The notes: generated by a model from the sequence alone, not told the origin. A DNA stretch of 52,880 nucleotides from Candidatus Pacearchaeota archaeon (GCA_017609885.1 JAFCDB010000013.1:1-52880), one strand, 5' to 3'. Positions 28,395 to 38,057 are shown, counted from the first letter of the stretch. A program made the numbers and translations.

Positions 28395-31300
28395 CTATGC
28401 AATTGAATCATCTGGCTGAACAATTATCGAGCATCCAGAAAATCTGTTGCTCCAATTATCCTCACAGATAATATAATGTGTAACATCAGATTCCCAAATA
28501 GTAGTATGAATTTTCGAATTTTCTCCATTCATCAAATTCGCGTTTTGCAAATTAAAATTGCACCCCCATCTTGAATCTGTATTAAAATAACATCTTGAAT
28601 CTTCATTTGTAACAACAACTAAATTCCCAGAATCATGATAAACCCTTGTCACCTCAGGCCCAATTTCGTCTAATTCTAAACTAAATGAACTTTCTTTTTC
28701 TGCGAAATTCCCCACAGCATCATTGCATTTAACCTCAAATTCATAATCTCCTTTTGTCATGCTTGCTAAAATATGCCGATGATTATTGTCCCAAGTTTCT
28801 GAAAATCTGTCTGAAAATCCCTGCTCTTTAAATTCATATGAACAGCTCGCATTACCATTGTCAACTCCGCCAGAAGTTTCAACCCTCAACTCAACACTAA
28901 TCGGCTCTGTTCCTCGAGTAATAGTTTCATTAGGTTCAATTGAATCTATCTTCAATTCAAACTCACTCTTTTTCAAATTATATTCGTAAACTCCTCCTAA
29001 CTCTGCCCCAATATTTCTCGAACTATTTTCCCCTAACCAAGGCTGGTCCCTGCATAAAATATAATAGCTATTTTCATTTTCTTCAACAGGCAAATTTGCA
29101 GAGCATGAATAACCTAATATTGTTCCTGAATTAACATTTGTCTCACACTCCATTTCATTTTCTAAATATCTATATGCTTCTAACATGTCTCCTGTTATCG
29201 GTCTTATAACATCCCATTTGCACTCTGCAGGTTCATTTACAAAAATAATTGTCTCCTGTTCTGTTGCATTTACAGGAAGAATCGCACCATCTGCAGGCAT
29301 CGTTAGAGTTACAACAGGAGCAGTTCTGTCAGGCCCCGGAGCAACACAAAAATTAATTTGATAATCATGATCATTTTCAATACCATTTATATTCGCGCAC
29401 TTCACATAAAAATTCAACTCCCCAACTTGGTCAAGCAAATATTCATGAATTGTGTCTCCAATATGCTGCTCGATATCATCATCAAAAATCCCCATGTCCT
29501 CTGCATTTTCCTCAGTTATTTCTGCCTCCATCAATTCCTCAAATTCTTCAGGTGTGCTTACTTGAGATGCAATTAAACTCTCAGCACTTGGAAGATAAGT
29601 TGCGTAGGTGTGATTTTTTGTAAGAACATTTCTCTCAAAAAAATAACTCCAATCACTTTCTTCAAAATCTCGTTCCTGTGAAATTCTGCATTGGGCGTAG
29701 ACATCTGTTTCAACTCCAAATATTAAAGGAGTAAATGCCTGAATGCAGTTTCCGTTACTATCTCTGACTTCAAAACCATTTGTAGTTTCAGATTGATATC
29801 TAAACAAACTCCTGTTTAAAATTTCTTCCCAAGGACTTATTGTTGGAATGTTGTCCTCATTGTTGATACTTGCGCAAACTCCATATTCAGTTCCCTCATT
29901 TATCATTCCACAATTCATTCCTAAACTTTCACAGCGATATTTTGAACATGGCTTCATAGGATTTTCATTGCACTTTTTGCAGTTTCCCATAAACGGCCGC
30001 TGCCAAGTTTTGCAGTCAAAAGAGATTTCTACAATTTCTGTTTTCCCGCACCCCATTGCATACATTGCTCCCATAACAATAACTGCTCCAAGTACAGCAA
30101 AACCCAAGGGAGTTGCACCTATGAAAATTCCGCCAATAGAAAGTCCTGAATAAGTTGCTCCTGCTCCAAATAATCCTGCTCCTCCGGCAAGTATCCCTCC
30201 AACTGCCCCAACTCCTGCCCCAATTCCTGCACCAGTTAAAGTACTCCCCAACTGATCCCCAAACATATTCCCTAACTGACTCCCCTCCTCAAAATCCCCA
30301 AAACTTGCATAACCTGATAAAAAAGAATCTGCCATTCCTAAAGGTAAACTTAAAATTGACTCCACACTATCATATCCTCCTGGTTTTGCATGCTGTCCTC
30401 TAACTGCAATTGCAAGAACAGCATACAAAGGAGCAAAAAATGCAGGCGGAGGAGGACGATGCCCATGCGAACCTTTTTTTGAAACACTCGCCCCGAAAAA
30501 TGTCGGCTTTCCAACATAATTAATATAAGCTCCGCAATCTCCTAAACTCGCACACAAATTATTCATCTGCGCTGTAAATCCTGCATTCATACAATTGCAA
30601 TTTTCAACACATGTCCATCCTCCAGGACATTTTTTTACAAACATAACACTACAAGTTTTTGAAGCCAACCCACAAACATTGTTTGCGCTTGTTCCACCAC
30701 CAAACCCTCCAAGCCCTCCTGCAATATCTCCAAATTCCCCTAACACTCCTAAATCTCCCAATGCATCTCCTGCAATTCCTCCTGCAACTCCTACCAAGCC
30801 ACTTGTACTTTCTAAATCAAAACCAGGAGGATATTTTGGAACACACATATTAAATTTAAATTCACTATCAACAAAAATTGGTTGAATACTGCAATCAGGA
30901 TTTAATGCACATTTTGCCATGCATCCTGGCCCGCAATCACCTCCAGAATTCGCAGCAACACACTGCTCCCAAGTATTTACTCTACACATTGCATTATTAA
31001 TTTTCCTAATCCCTTCAACTTCTTTTTCATCCTCGACACAAATTTCCTTTCTGTAATCTGCGCAAGGTTCTACTTTCACCTCTCCATTAACACAAGCATA
31101 TCTAAAATGCCTGCTTCCAACAGGGTCAACACTCAAAGCACCTATACTTCCAATTCCTAAGTTTCCTATTTGCCCGTCGTAAACACACCATGACTCTCCA
31201 TTTATCCTGTCTTTTTTTCTTCCTGCATGTCCTGGCGCATCATCACAATTCAAATCTCTGCAAGTGAAACCTTCCATATTTCCTTTGTCTCCTGCTCCAA

Positions 31301-32078
31301 ACTCTCTGCAAATACTTCCTAACTCATAATTGCAATTTCCACAGCTTGATGAACGCGAATTTGCTGAATTAGGATTGCATGAGTCCTGCTTTGACAAAAC
31401 TTTTCCCTCATTCCACGAGTTTAATTTATTTGAAGAATAAATATTCTCTCTATTTCCGCAACTGTCAAACCAATAGATTTCTTCCTCACCTTCAATACAA
31501 CCTGCTGATTTTTGTTTTTCACAAATAGTATTTAATTCTTCATTAGAACATAAATAACCTTCATGAAAATATTGTAAATCATTTGTTATACTCAAACATT
31601 CGGTTTTTGTCGTGAACTTGCAATTGTTTGTTTCTTCATATGGAATTGGAATAACACACGCTCCTATTTCTCCTGAATCAACAACTGCCATGCACTCCAA
31701 GTCATCTTCTATTGAAGGGTCCCAGTTTCCAGGAGTTCCGAAAAGTTCTGATAATTTCTCGCATCTTCTCTGCGTGACAAATTGCGTATTTAATCCTAAT
31801 GAACAGCAGCCAATTCTGCACGCACCAACCTGACACAGCGGATCATCAAACCAACTTCCTCCTGCTACTTGACAATTTTCCTCAACAACATTTGGGTCGC
31901 AAAGCCCCTCATCCCCATCAAAACAACATCCTAATTCTTCTTCAGATGTTCCTAATGCTCCCACCATTTCAAAATCTCCAACAATAAAAGCAAATGCAAA
32001 AATCCCCAAAACCAAAATCCCAATTTCAAACAGCGACCCTATTTTCTTTTCCAAATTTTTATTTTTCATTTCTGCCAT
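28395..32078 (-). CDS. giant Cys-rich surface protein (about 1227 aa)
   Basis: Signal peptide after MAEMKNKNLEKK; many Cys; internal Gly-rich hydrophobic segments; listed start at 32153 lies inside the tRNA and is not used. Confidence 0.82.
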   Translation of the reverse strand: MAEMKNKNLEKKIGSLFEIGILVLGIFAFAFIVGDFEMVGALGTSEEELGCCFDGDEGLCDPNVVEENCQVAGGSWFDDPLCQVGACRIGCCSLGLNTQFVTQRRCEKLSELFGTPGNWDPSIEDDLECMAVVDSGEIGACVIPIPYEETNNCKFTTKTECLSITNDLQYFHEGYLCSNEELNTICEKQKSAGCIEGEEEIYWFDSCGNRENIYSSNKLNSWNEGKVLSKQDSCNPNSANSRSSSCGNCNYELGSICREFGAGDKGNMEGFTCRDLNCDDAPGHAGRKKDRINGESWCVYDGQIGNLGIGSIGALSVDPVGSRHFRYACVNGEVKVEPCADYRKEICVEDEKEVEGIRKINNAMCRVNTWEQCVAANSGGDCGPGCMAKCALNPDCSIQPIFVDSEFKFNMCVPKYPPGFDLESTSGLVGVAGGIAGDALGDLGVLGEFGDIAGGLGGFGGGTSANNVCGLASKTCSVMFVKKCPGGWTCVENCNCMNAGFTAQMNNLCASLGDCGAYINYVGKPTFFGASVSKKGSHGHRPPPPAFFAPLYAVLAIAVRGQHAKPGGYDSVESILSLPLGMADSFLSGYASFGDFEEGSQLGNMFGDQLGSTLTGAGIGAGVGAVGGILAGGAGLFGAGATYSGLSIGGIFIGATPLGFAVLGAVIVMGAMYAMGCGKTEIVEISFDCKTWQRPFMGNCKKCNENPMKPCSKYRCESLGMNCGMINEGTEYGVCASINNEDNIPTISPWEEILNRSLFRYQSETTNGFEVRDSNGNCIQAFTPLIFGVETDVYAQCRISQERDFEESDWSYFFERNVLTKNHTYATYLPSAESLIASQVSTPEEFEELMEAEITEENAEDMGIFDDDIEQHIGDTIHEYLLDQVGELNFYVKCANINGIENDHDYQINFCVAPGPDRTAPVVTLTMPADGAILPVNATEQETIIFVNEPAECKWDVIRPITGDMLEAYRYLENEMECETNVNSGTILGYSCSANLPVEENENSYYILCRDQPWLGENSSRNIGAELGGVYEYNLKKSEFELKIDSIEPNETITRGTEPISVELRVETSGGVDNGNASCSYEFKEQGFSDRFSETWDNNHRHILASMTKGDYEFEVKCNDAVGNFAEKESSFSLELDEIGPEVTRVYHDSGNLVVVTNEDSRCYFNTDSRWGCNFNLQNANLMNGENSKIHTTIWESDVTHYIICEDNWSNRFSGCSIIVQPDDSIA

Positions 32079-32105
32079 TTTATTGAAATTCGAGAGATTT
32101 GTAGG

Positions 32106-32187
32106 CGCCTCGGCCGGGACTCGAACCCGGACACCGGTGAAGGTCTCGCGCATCAGGCGAGTGCATTACCCTTAATGCTACCGAGGC
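32106..32187 (-). tRNA. type II tRNA, anticodon GAT in a 7-nt loop, G73 (Ser-like body; identity ambiguous)
   Basis: Perfect acceptor GCCTCGG/CCGAGGC, D-stem GCAT/ATGC, anticodon stem CTCGC-CTGATGC-GCGAG, 14-nt variable arm, T-stem CCGGG-TTCGAGT-CCCGG. Confidence 0.85.
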
Positions 32188-32245
32188 ACTTTCTACACCT
32201 CTAACCAAAAAATTTATATAGTTAGTGAAATTAAATATATTATAT

Positions 32246-32277
32246 CCGGTGAAGATATGCATTGCTCTTGATGCTAC
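32246..32277 (-). pseudogene. truncated tRNA copy lacking anticodon arm and 3' half
   Basis: Minus strand GTAGCATCAAGAGCAATGCA-TA-TCTTCACCGG vs tRNA GTAGCATTAAGGGTAATGCA...CCTTCACCGG. Confidence 0.65.
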
Positions 32278-32326
32278 ATTAATCGTAGCATTTTTCTTTT
32301 TTATTATTAAATTTATTTCTATCATT

Positions 32327-33136
32327 TTACCTTGGAGTATTTAACACACACCCTCTTACTGCAAATCTAATTTCCCTTCCATCTCTCAAATCTTTAATTG
32401 TATAAATTTTATTATCATTTCCGGTATTGAATTTGTCAATATCTGCCCAGGTATTTGCTCTCATTAAATTAAGATATTCTGAATTGCAGTAAATAGATTC
32501 CTGCCTCAAAATTTCCTGAATCAAAATTGCCAAATCATAAATCGAACTTTCAAATTCTGCTTCAAAAATATCAAACTCTAACCGCCTGCCAGATTTTCTG
32601 ATATGAATTTCCTTTTCCATAAAAGTCCTTACCTTCCCAGGAACAATCTCAACACTCGAGTTCAATTCAGGAGAAAAATCAACAGAATAATGCTGTTCCT
32701 CTAAAATATTTTCAAAATCATCAAAACAATCTTTAATTCTCTCATCAATAAATCCATAAATTTCATCTTCTAAATGTTTGTCAAAAAGTGGCTCAATAGT
32801 ATTACATCTTGCATAATTCCTAGGCGTAAAGCAAAGATAAGGCACATTCAAATATGTCCCCTGCAAATGATAGCCACTCGGATAGGAAAAATTCCTTGAC
32901 AACTCTGAAGCTCGAATATATCCCCCATTTTCAATAATCTTTTCAACAGCTGTTTCAACATATTCATTAACACACTGCTCAATAAATCCTTCAGGGTCTT
33001 CACCAGGATCAATTACAGGGTCTGGAACAAGAACCCGATTATACAAAAAAAACAACAAAATAACTGCAGCAACTATTAAAATTCCCACAATTACAAAAAT
33101 CGCGATTTGTCCTTTTTTATTTATTTTACCAACCAT
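32327..33136 (-). CDS. pilin-like KKGQIAIF membrane protein
   Basis: MVGKINKKGQIAIFVIVGILIVAAVILLFFLY. Confidence 0.75.
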   Translation of the reverse strand: MVGKINKKGQIAIFVIVGILIVAAVILLFFLYNRVLVPDPVIDPGEDPEGFIEQCVNEYVETAVEKIIENGGYIRASELSRNFSYPSGYHLQGTYLNVPYLCFTPRNYARCNTIEPLFDKHLEDEIYGFIDERIKDCFDDFENILEEQHYSVDFSPELNSSVEIVPGKVRTFMEKEIHIRKSGRRLEFDIFEAEFESSIYDLAILIQEILRQESIYCNSEYLNLMRANTWADIDKFNTGNDNKIYTIKDLRDGREIRFAVRGCVLNTPR

Positions 33137-33303
33137 AAATTCACCCCCAATTTTTTTATTCTTTCTGCTTTTCCCTCGACAACTAATTCTAATAGATATT
33201 TATCTGCAGTATTCCAGGAAATCCTAAAATGTTTTGCAATCTCAGAACTAGTTACAACCCTTTCTTTTTTCACAAACTCTTTTATTTTACTATGAATATC
33301 CAT
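33121..33303 (-). CDS. small winged-HTH protein
   Basis: 60 aa; VTSSEIAKHFRISWNTADKYLLELVVEGKAERI; overlaps the next gene. Confidence 0.65.
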   Translation of the reverse strand: MDIHSKIKEFVKKERVVTSSEIAKHFRISWNTADKYLLELVVEGKAERIKKLGVNLWLVK

Positions 33304-33424
33304 ATTATTTTACATATCTTATCTTATAGGATAACTAATATGTTTATTGTCATGAATACTCAAAGATGTTTTTAAACTTTTCTACATTAAAAAATTATTT
33401 AAACATTAAAATCTTAAGGAGGGT

Positions 33425-33643
33425 ATGAAAAATAAAACTCTTGGAGTCTTGATTTTTGGAACAGCACTTGCTTCACTTTTCACAGGATGTGTAACAAATT
33501 CATCAAATCCGAGGGGAATGTATTTTGACAATTCTGAAAATTTTGTTATTTTCAGAATGGAATTAACTCCTAAAAGACGTGAAATCTATTTCCCTCACAG
33601 AACAGACCATCATTCTCCTGCAAATTATAGATATTTGTGGTGA
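33425..33643 (+). CDS. small lipoprotein
   Basis: MKNKTLGVLIFGTALASLFTGC lipobox; AAGGAGGG upstream. Confidence 0.6.
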   Translation: MKNKTLGVLIFGTALASLFTGCVTNSSNPRGMYFDNSENFVIFRMELTPKRREIYFPHRTDHHSPANYRYLW

Positions 33644-33644
33644 G

Positions 33645-34370
33645 TTAATCCTCATTCTCAACTCTCGGCGCAAGAACAAAAGCAAGAATAAAATCATCTG
33701 TTTTAAATTCTAATTTTAGCGGGTGGTCTGAAGAAAAATTTAAATAAATTTTATCACTCAACTTGCTGGCTTTCAAAAACTTCTGCAAATATTCTAAACT
33801 ATACCGCGATTTTGAAGTTCCTGAAATTATTTTTATCTCGTCGCTTGAAAACTCTGCCCTTGCAGAATTTAATCCTGATGCTTCAACAACAAATTTTTCC
33901 GGCTCTGCAGAAAAAGTGCATGAGTCAGCAACAATCAAACAATCTTCAATCGCATCAACAAAATCCAGAGGATTTATCTGTATCTGTGACAAAAATTCCA
34001 GCGGAGGCATATCCTTGTCCTCTGCATCAATTTCAATTAATGCAAGAGAAAAATTCCTCTTTACCCTGTCAGTAATTTCAAGGTTTAAAACATTCTCCCT
34101 ACTTTCCATAACAAGATTGCTGCTTGATTTTGCCCGGCGAAGAATAGCCTTGAAATTATCTAAATTAATTCCCAAAGTTTCATTTGATGCTTCATAATCT
34201 GAAAATGCGGTTTTTGGCAGTTTAAATAAAACAAGCGCAACATTCGCAGGGTCAACAGCAATAATACTCAGCCCCTCGTCATTAAACTTCAGCTTTACCT
34301 CTGTGACCAACTCAGAAATTATAGATATCACATCTGAAAAAAACTTCGGATTTTCTAATTTAGCTTTCAT
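33645..34370 (-). CDS. pcn: DNA polymerase sliding clamp (PCNA)
   Basis: GLSIIAVDPANVALVLFKLPKTAF...; C-term LKLEFKTDDFILAFVLAPRVEN. Confidence 0.92.
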   Translation of the reverse strand: MKAKLENPKFFSDVISIISELVTEVKLKFNDEGLSIIAVDPANVALVLFKLPKTAFSDYEASNETLGINLDNFKAILRRAKSSSNLVMESRENVLNLEITDRVKRNFSLALIEIDAEDKDMPPLEFLSQIQINPLDFVDAIEDCLIVADSCTFSAEPEKFVVEASGLNSARAEFSSDEIKIISGTSKSRYSLEYLQKFLKASKLSDKIYLNFSSDHPLKLEFKTDDFILAFVLAPRVENED

Positions 34371-34454
34371 ATTATTTTAAAAGTGTTCGAGCTTTTAAGT
34401 TTTGTTGTGATGTGGTTGCTAAACATATTTAATGTTTGTAATTTTAGAATTATT

Positions 34455-36011
34455 ATGGATTCGGAACCTGAAATCAAAGAAAAGAGAATAAGAAAAATCT
34501 CTCCTTTATATTATTCAAGAAAAGACATAATAGATGCGATTTTCAAATTTTCAAAAAATAGAGAAATTTCCCCGAGATATTTTCAGGGATTTGGAAAACG
34601 TCCAGATTCTCTGCAGTATCCTTCAGACATAACTTCTTTAATAAAAAGAGGAGCAACAAGTTTTCATTGCAGCGAAGAACTCTGGAGCGAACCAATGGAA
34701 CTTTCAACTGAAATGTCAAAAGAACAATTAAATGAATTAAGGACTGGCTGGGATTTGATAATTGACATTGATTGTCCGTGGTTTTATTACAGCAAAAAAG
34801 CAGCACAGGCAATTATCAAAGCAATGGAATACAAAGGAGTGAAAAATATGGGAATCAAATATTCTGGAAGCAAGGGATTCCATATCATCATCCCATGGAA
34901 AGCATTTCCTAAGGAAATTTCAGAAATAAAAACAAGCTCAATGTTCCCTGAATGGCCAAAAGCAGTTGTCAACTATCTAAAATATCTCTCCCGCCCAATT
35001 CTTGAACAATCAATAAAAGATTCTCTGAAAGATTTCAAAGAACAGGAAGGATTTACAGGAATAAAATGCGAGACCTGCAATAATCTTGCATCTAAAAATT
35101 ATGAAATTAATTTAACTTGTCCTTCATGTGCTCCTCCTTACATAGAAACATTCAAAACTTCCAACGAAAACTACAAAGAAAAAAAATGCCCTGTATGCAA
35201 ATCAATTTTAAAACAAATAGAAAAAAAACAATTTTATTTCTGCAGTCATTGCAACATAAACTCTATAGAAAATCCAGGCAATTTCAATGAAGGAATTATC
35301 TCAACAGACATTTTCAAAATCCTTGGCTTGGATGTTTTGCTCGTTTCTTCAAGACATTTATTTAGAATGCCCTATTCTCTCCACGAAAAAACAGCTCTTG
35401 CAAGTGTTGTCATAGAAAAAGAAAAGTTAGAAAATTTCAGCATGAAAGATGCAGCCCCCTTAAATGTAAAAGTCCTAAACTTCATTCCAAATACTGAAAA
35501 AGACGAGGCAAAAAATCTTTTGTTGCAGGCAATTGATTTTGATAAATCTCAGGAACTTGAAAAACCAAAAATAAAAATAAAATATGGGGAATTTTCTTAT
35601 GAAGGTGGAAAAAAAGATTTCGAACTTCCAAGCATAGAAAACATCAAAGAAGAAAATTTCCCCCCAGTAATTCAAAAGATTCTTGAGGGAATGGTTGACG
35701 GCAAAAAACGCTCGCTATTTATTTTAATTAATTTTTTTAGGTCTCTCGGACTTTCAATTGAAGAACTCGAAGAAAAACTTGTTTCTTGGAATAAACTAAA
35801 CAAACCACCTTTGAAAAAGGGCTATATTGAAGCGCAGTTAAAATGGCACTCACACAATAAACCTGTCCTGCCACCAAATTTCACAAATCCAATTTACAAA
35901 GAACTTGGAATCTACGAATCTGATTTTCTATCTGAAAAAGTAAAAAATCCTGTTAATTATGTAATACGAAAATCTTTGATGCAGAGAAAAAATTCAACCA
36001 AGAAAAAATAA
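34455..36011 (+). CDS. priS: DNA primase catalytic subunit PriS with C-terminal primase-associated domain
   Basis: DLIIDID...SGSKGFHI, two CxxC zinc-ribbon insertions, C-term GKKRSLFILINFFRSLG...PPNFTNPIYKELGIYESDFLSEKVKNPVNY. Confidence 0.85.
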   Translation: MDSEPEIKEKRIRKISPLYYSRKDIIDAIFKFSKNREISPRYFQGFGKRPDSLQYPSDITSLIKRGATSFHCSEELWSEPMELSTEMSKEQLNELRTGWDLIIDIDCPWFYYSKKAAQAIIKAMEYKGVKNMGIKYSGSKGFHIIIPWKAFPKEISEIKTSSMFPEWPKAVVNYLKYLSRPILEQSIKDSLKDFKEQEGFTGIKCETCNNLASKNYEINLTCPSCAPPYIETFKTSNENYKEKKCPVCKSILKQIEKKQFYFCSHCNINSIENPGNFNEGIISTDIFKILGLDVLLVSSRHLFRMPYSLHEKTALASVVIEKEKLENFSMKDAAPLNVKVLNFIPNTEKDEAKNLLLQAIDFDKSQELEKPKIKIKYGEFSYEGGKKDFELPSIENIKEENFPPVIQKILEGMVDGKKRSLFILINFFRSLGLSIEELEEKLVSWNKLNKPPLKKGYIEAQLKWHSHNKPVLPPNFTNPIYKELGIYESDFLSEKVKNPVNYVIRKSLMQRKNSTKKK

Positions 36012-36052
36012 TTTCAACAAACTTTTTAAACTCCTTCTTCCTCTTAGGAGCA

Positions 36053-37933
36053 ATGAAAAGAGGTTTATTTGCATTAGTTGTATGTTTAGTTTTTTTTATC
36101 TCAATAGTTTCTGCTACAAACGAAACCGAGAATCTTGAAAATGCTTATGAATGCATCAGGGACAAAGTTCAGGAAGACTGCTCTGCACTAACCTCTGAAC
36201 AGCAGGCATTTGCAATTCTCGCTTTAGGTTCCTACAAAAACTGTGAATCATCTTTCTTGGAAAATTCTAATCAAATAAATGAACTTCAAGAGTGCTGGCC
36301 AAAATCAAACTGCAATCCAAAAGAAAGCTCATTAGCTTTACTTGCATTAGATAGATTAAACAAAGACACAACAAATGTAGAAAACTGGCTTCTTAATCAA
36401 ACGAAAACAGCTTCAGAATTAATCTGGTTTTTGCAAATCGAAGCAGACCAGGCAACAGAATGCACAATTTCATACAACGCTGGAAACTATGACATAGAAA
36501 TTTTAGAAAACAAAAAAATAACCTCAAACGCCGGCAGCTGTTTATCTCTGGCACAGGATTCTTACTGGCTTCAAATCAGCCCCGACTCTTCCTGCTTAAA
36601 TTACAACTACCAAATTTCCTGCAACAAAGATTTCAAGACAACCTTATTATATAAAACTCCTGATTCATCAACAATTCATGTATCACGAAACATTCACTCA
36701 GAATCTGCAAATGGCCAAACAACAGAAGGAGTAAGTTACCAATGTTTCAAAAAAGGAACTGTGTGTGACTACGAAAGCAGTTTGTGGGCAGCTCTTGTTT
36801 TGGATTTCAAAGGCCACGAAACTTCAAAATATCTTCCTTATCTCGAGGCAGCAGCTGCAGAAAACTCAGGATTTTTCCCTGAATCTTTTCTTTATATTTT
36901 AACAAGAGCTGATGATTATCTAAACCCCATTTTATCAACACGATTCAAAGGAGAATATTGGAGTGCTGGAGGAGATAGATTTTATGACACTGCCCTCGGA
37001 CTTTTGGCTTTGCAAAACCAGGAATACTCCCAAATAGAAACTGCAAAATCTTATTTGCTAAATGGAAACACACAAAACACAGATAGTTGCTGGAATAATT
37101 TAGAAGACACAGGGTTTTTGTTGTATGCTGGCTGGCCTTTAATTGAAAGTCCTGGAGACGAACCTTTGGTTGACTGCGAAGATAACTCTGACTGTTTAGA
37201 AGGGCAGGAATGCATCGAAGGATATTGCGTCGACTCTGATGTGATTGATTACTGTGAAGATAGTGGTTATTATTGCCTTCAAGACTGCAATGAAGCAGGT
37301 GGAGAAATATTAACAAATTATGAGTGCACATACTCTTTTGATGTTTGCTGTACAGAAGATTATGAATCTCCAGTTCAAACATGCGAAGAAGCAGGCGGCG
37401 AAATCTGTGAATATGATGAAACCTGCCCTTATGAATATGAAATTTATGATTTTTCAGGTTCTGGAATTTGCTGCGAAATAGGGGAATGTATTATAGAAGA
37501 ATTTCCAGAAGAATCAGAGTGCGAAAAACAAGGATACAGTTGCCATAACAGTTGCTTTGAAGACGAAGAAAAACTTCCTTATGATTGCTACTCAATTTTA
37601 GTTTGTTGTGGAGAAGAAACAATAACTCCTGATAAACCTGTTACAAAATCAAGACTTTGGATAATTATTCTCATTGTAATTGTAATTTTATTAATTGTTT
37701 TAATAGTTATTTTCAGAAACAAGATAAAACTATTTTTATTTAAAATAAAAACTAAATTTAAAAAAGGTCCTCCAGTTCAGAGAACGCGCCCTGTGCATTT
37801 TCCTCCTGGTCCGCGTCCAAGAGCAAGACCTGTCCCTGCGCGAAGAATGCCCGTTCGCCGACAACCTCAAAAAACTTCAAAAGACAAAGAATTCGACGAC
37901 ACCTTGAAAAAGTTGAGAGATATGAGTAAGTAA
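36053..37933 (+). CDS. membrane-anchored protein with prenyltransferase-like alpha/alpha-toroid repeats and Cys-rich segment
   Basis: Signal peptide, QQAFAILALGSY, SSLALLALDRL, SLWAALVLDF, TALGLLALQNQ repeats, C-terminal TM and basic/Pro-rich tail. Confidence 0.65.
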   Translation: MKRGLFALVVCLVFFISIVSATNETENLENAYECIRDKVQEDCSALTSEQQAFAILALGSYKNCESSFLENSNQINELQECWPKSNCNPKESSLALLALDRLNKDTTNVENWLLNQTKTASELIWFLQIEADQATECTISYNAGNYDIEILENKKITSNAGSCLSLAQDSYWLQISPDSSCLNYNYQISCNKDFKTTLLYKTPDSSTIHVSRNIHSESANGQTTEGVSYQCFKKGTVCDYESSLWAALVLDFKGHETSKYLPYLEAAAAENSGFFPESFLYILTRADDYLNPILSTRFKGEYWSAGGDRFYDTALGLLALQNQEYSQIETAKSYLLNGNTQNTDSCWNNLEDTGFLLYAGWPLIESPGDEPLVDCEDNSDCLEGQECIEGYCVDSDVIDYCEDSGYYCLQDCNEAGGEILTNYECTYSFDVCCTEDYESPVQTCEEAGGEICEYDETCPYEYEIYDFSGSGICCEIGECIIEEFPEESECEKQGYSCHNSCFEDEEKLPYDCYSILVCCGEETITPDKPVTKSRLWIIILIVIVILLIVLIVIFRNKIKLFLFKIKTKFKKGPPVQRTRPVHFPPGPRPRARPVPARRMPVRRQPQKTSKDKEFDDTLKKLRDMSK

Positions 37934-38057
37934 TTTAATATTAATTACATAAATTTCTTTTCTTTAGAATTTCATTTAGACAATTCCAGTAAGTAAAATA
38001 ATTATCAGAAATAAAACAAAAACAACAGTTTTTTAAACCATCAAAATAAATAAAATT

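Noticed and set aside
32079-32153. N-terminal extension MRETFTGVRVRVPAEAPTNLSNFNK of the giant surface ORF
   Set aside because: Runs through the tRNA gene; a signal peptide follows the internal MAEMKNK start.
33425-33643. Small lipoprotein as a toxin or lysis protein
   Set aside because: Only a lipobox and short length; no supporting partner or motif.
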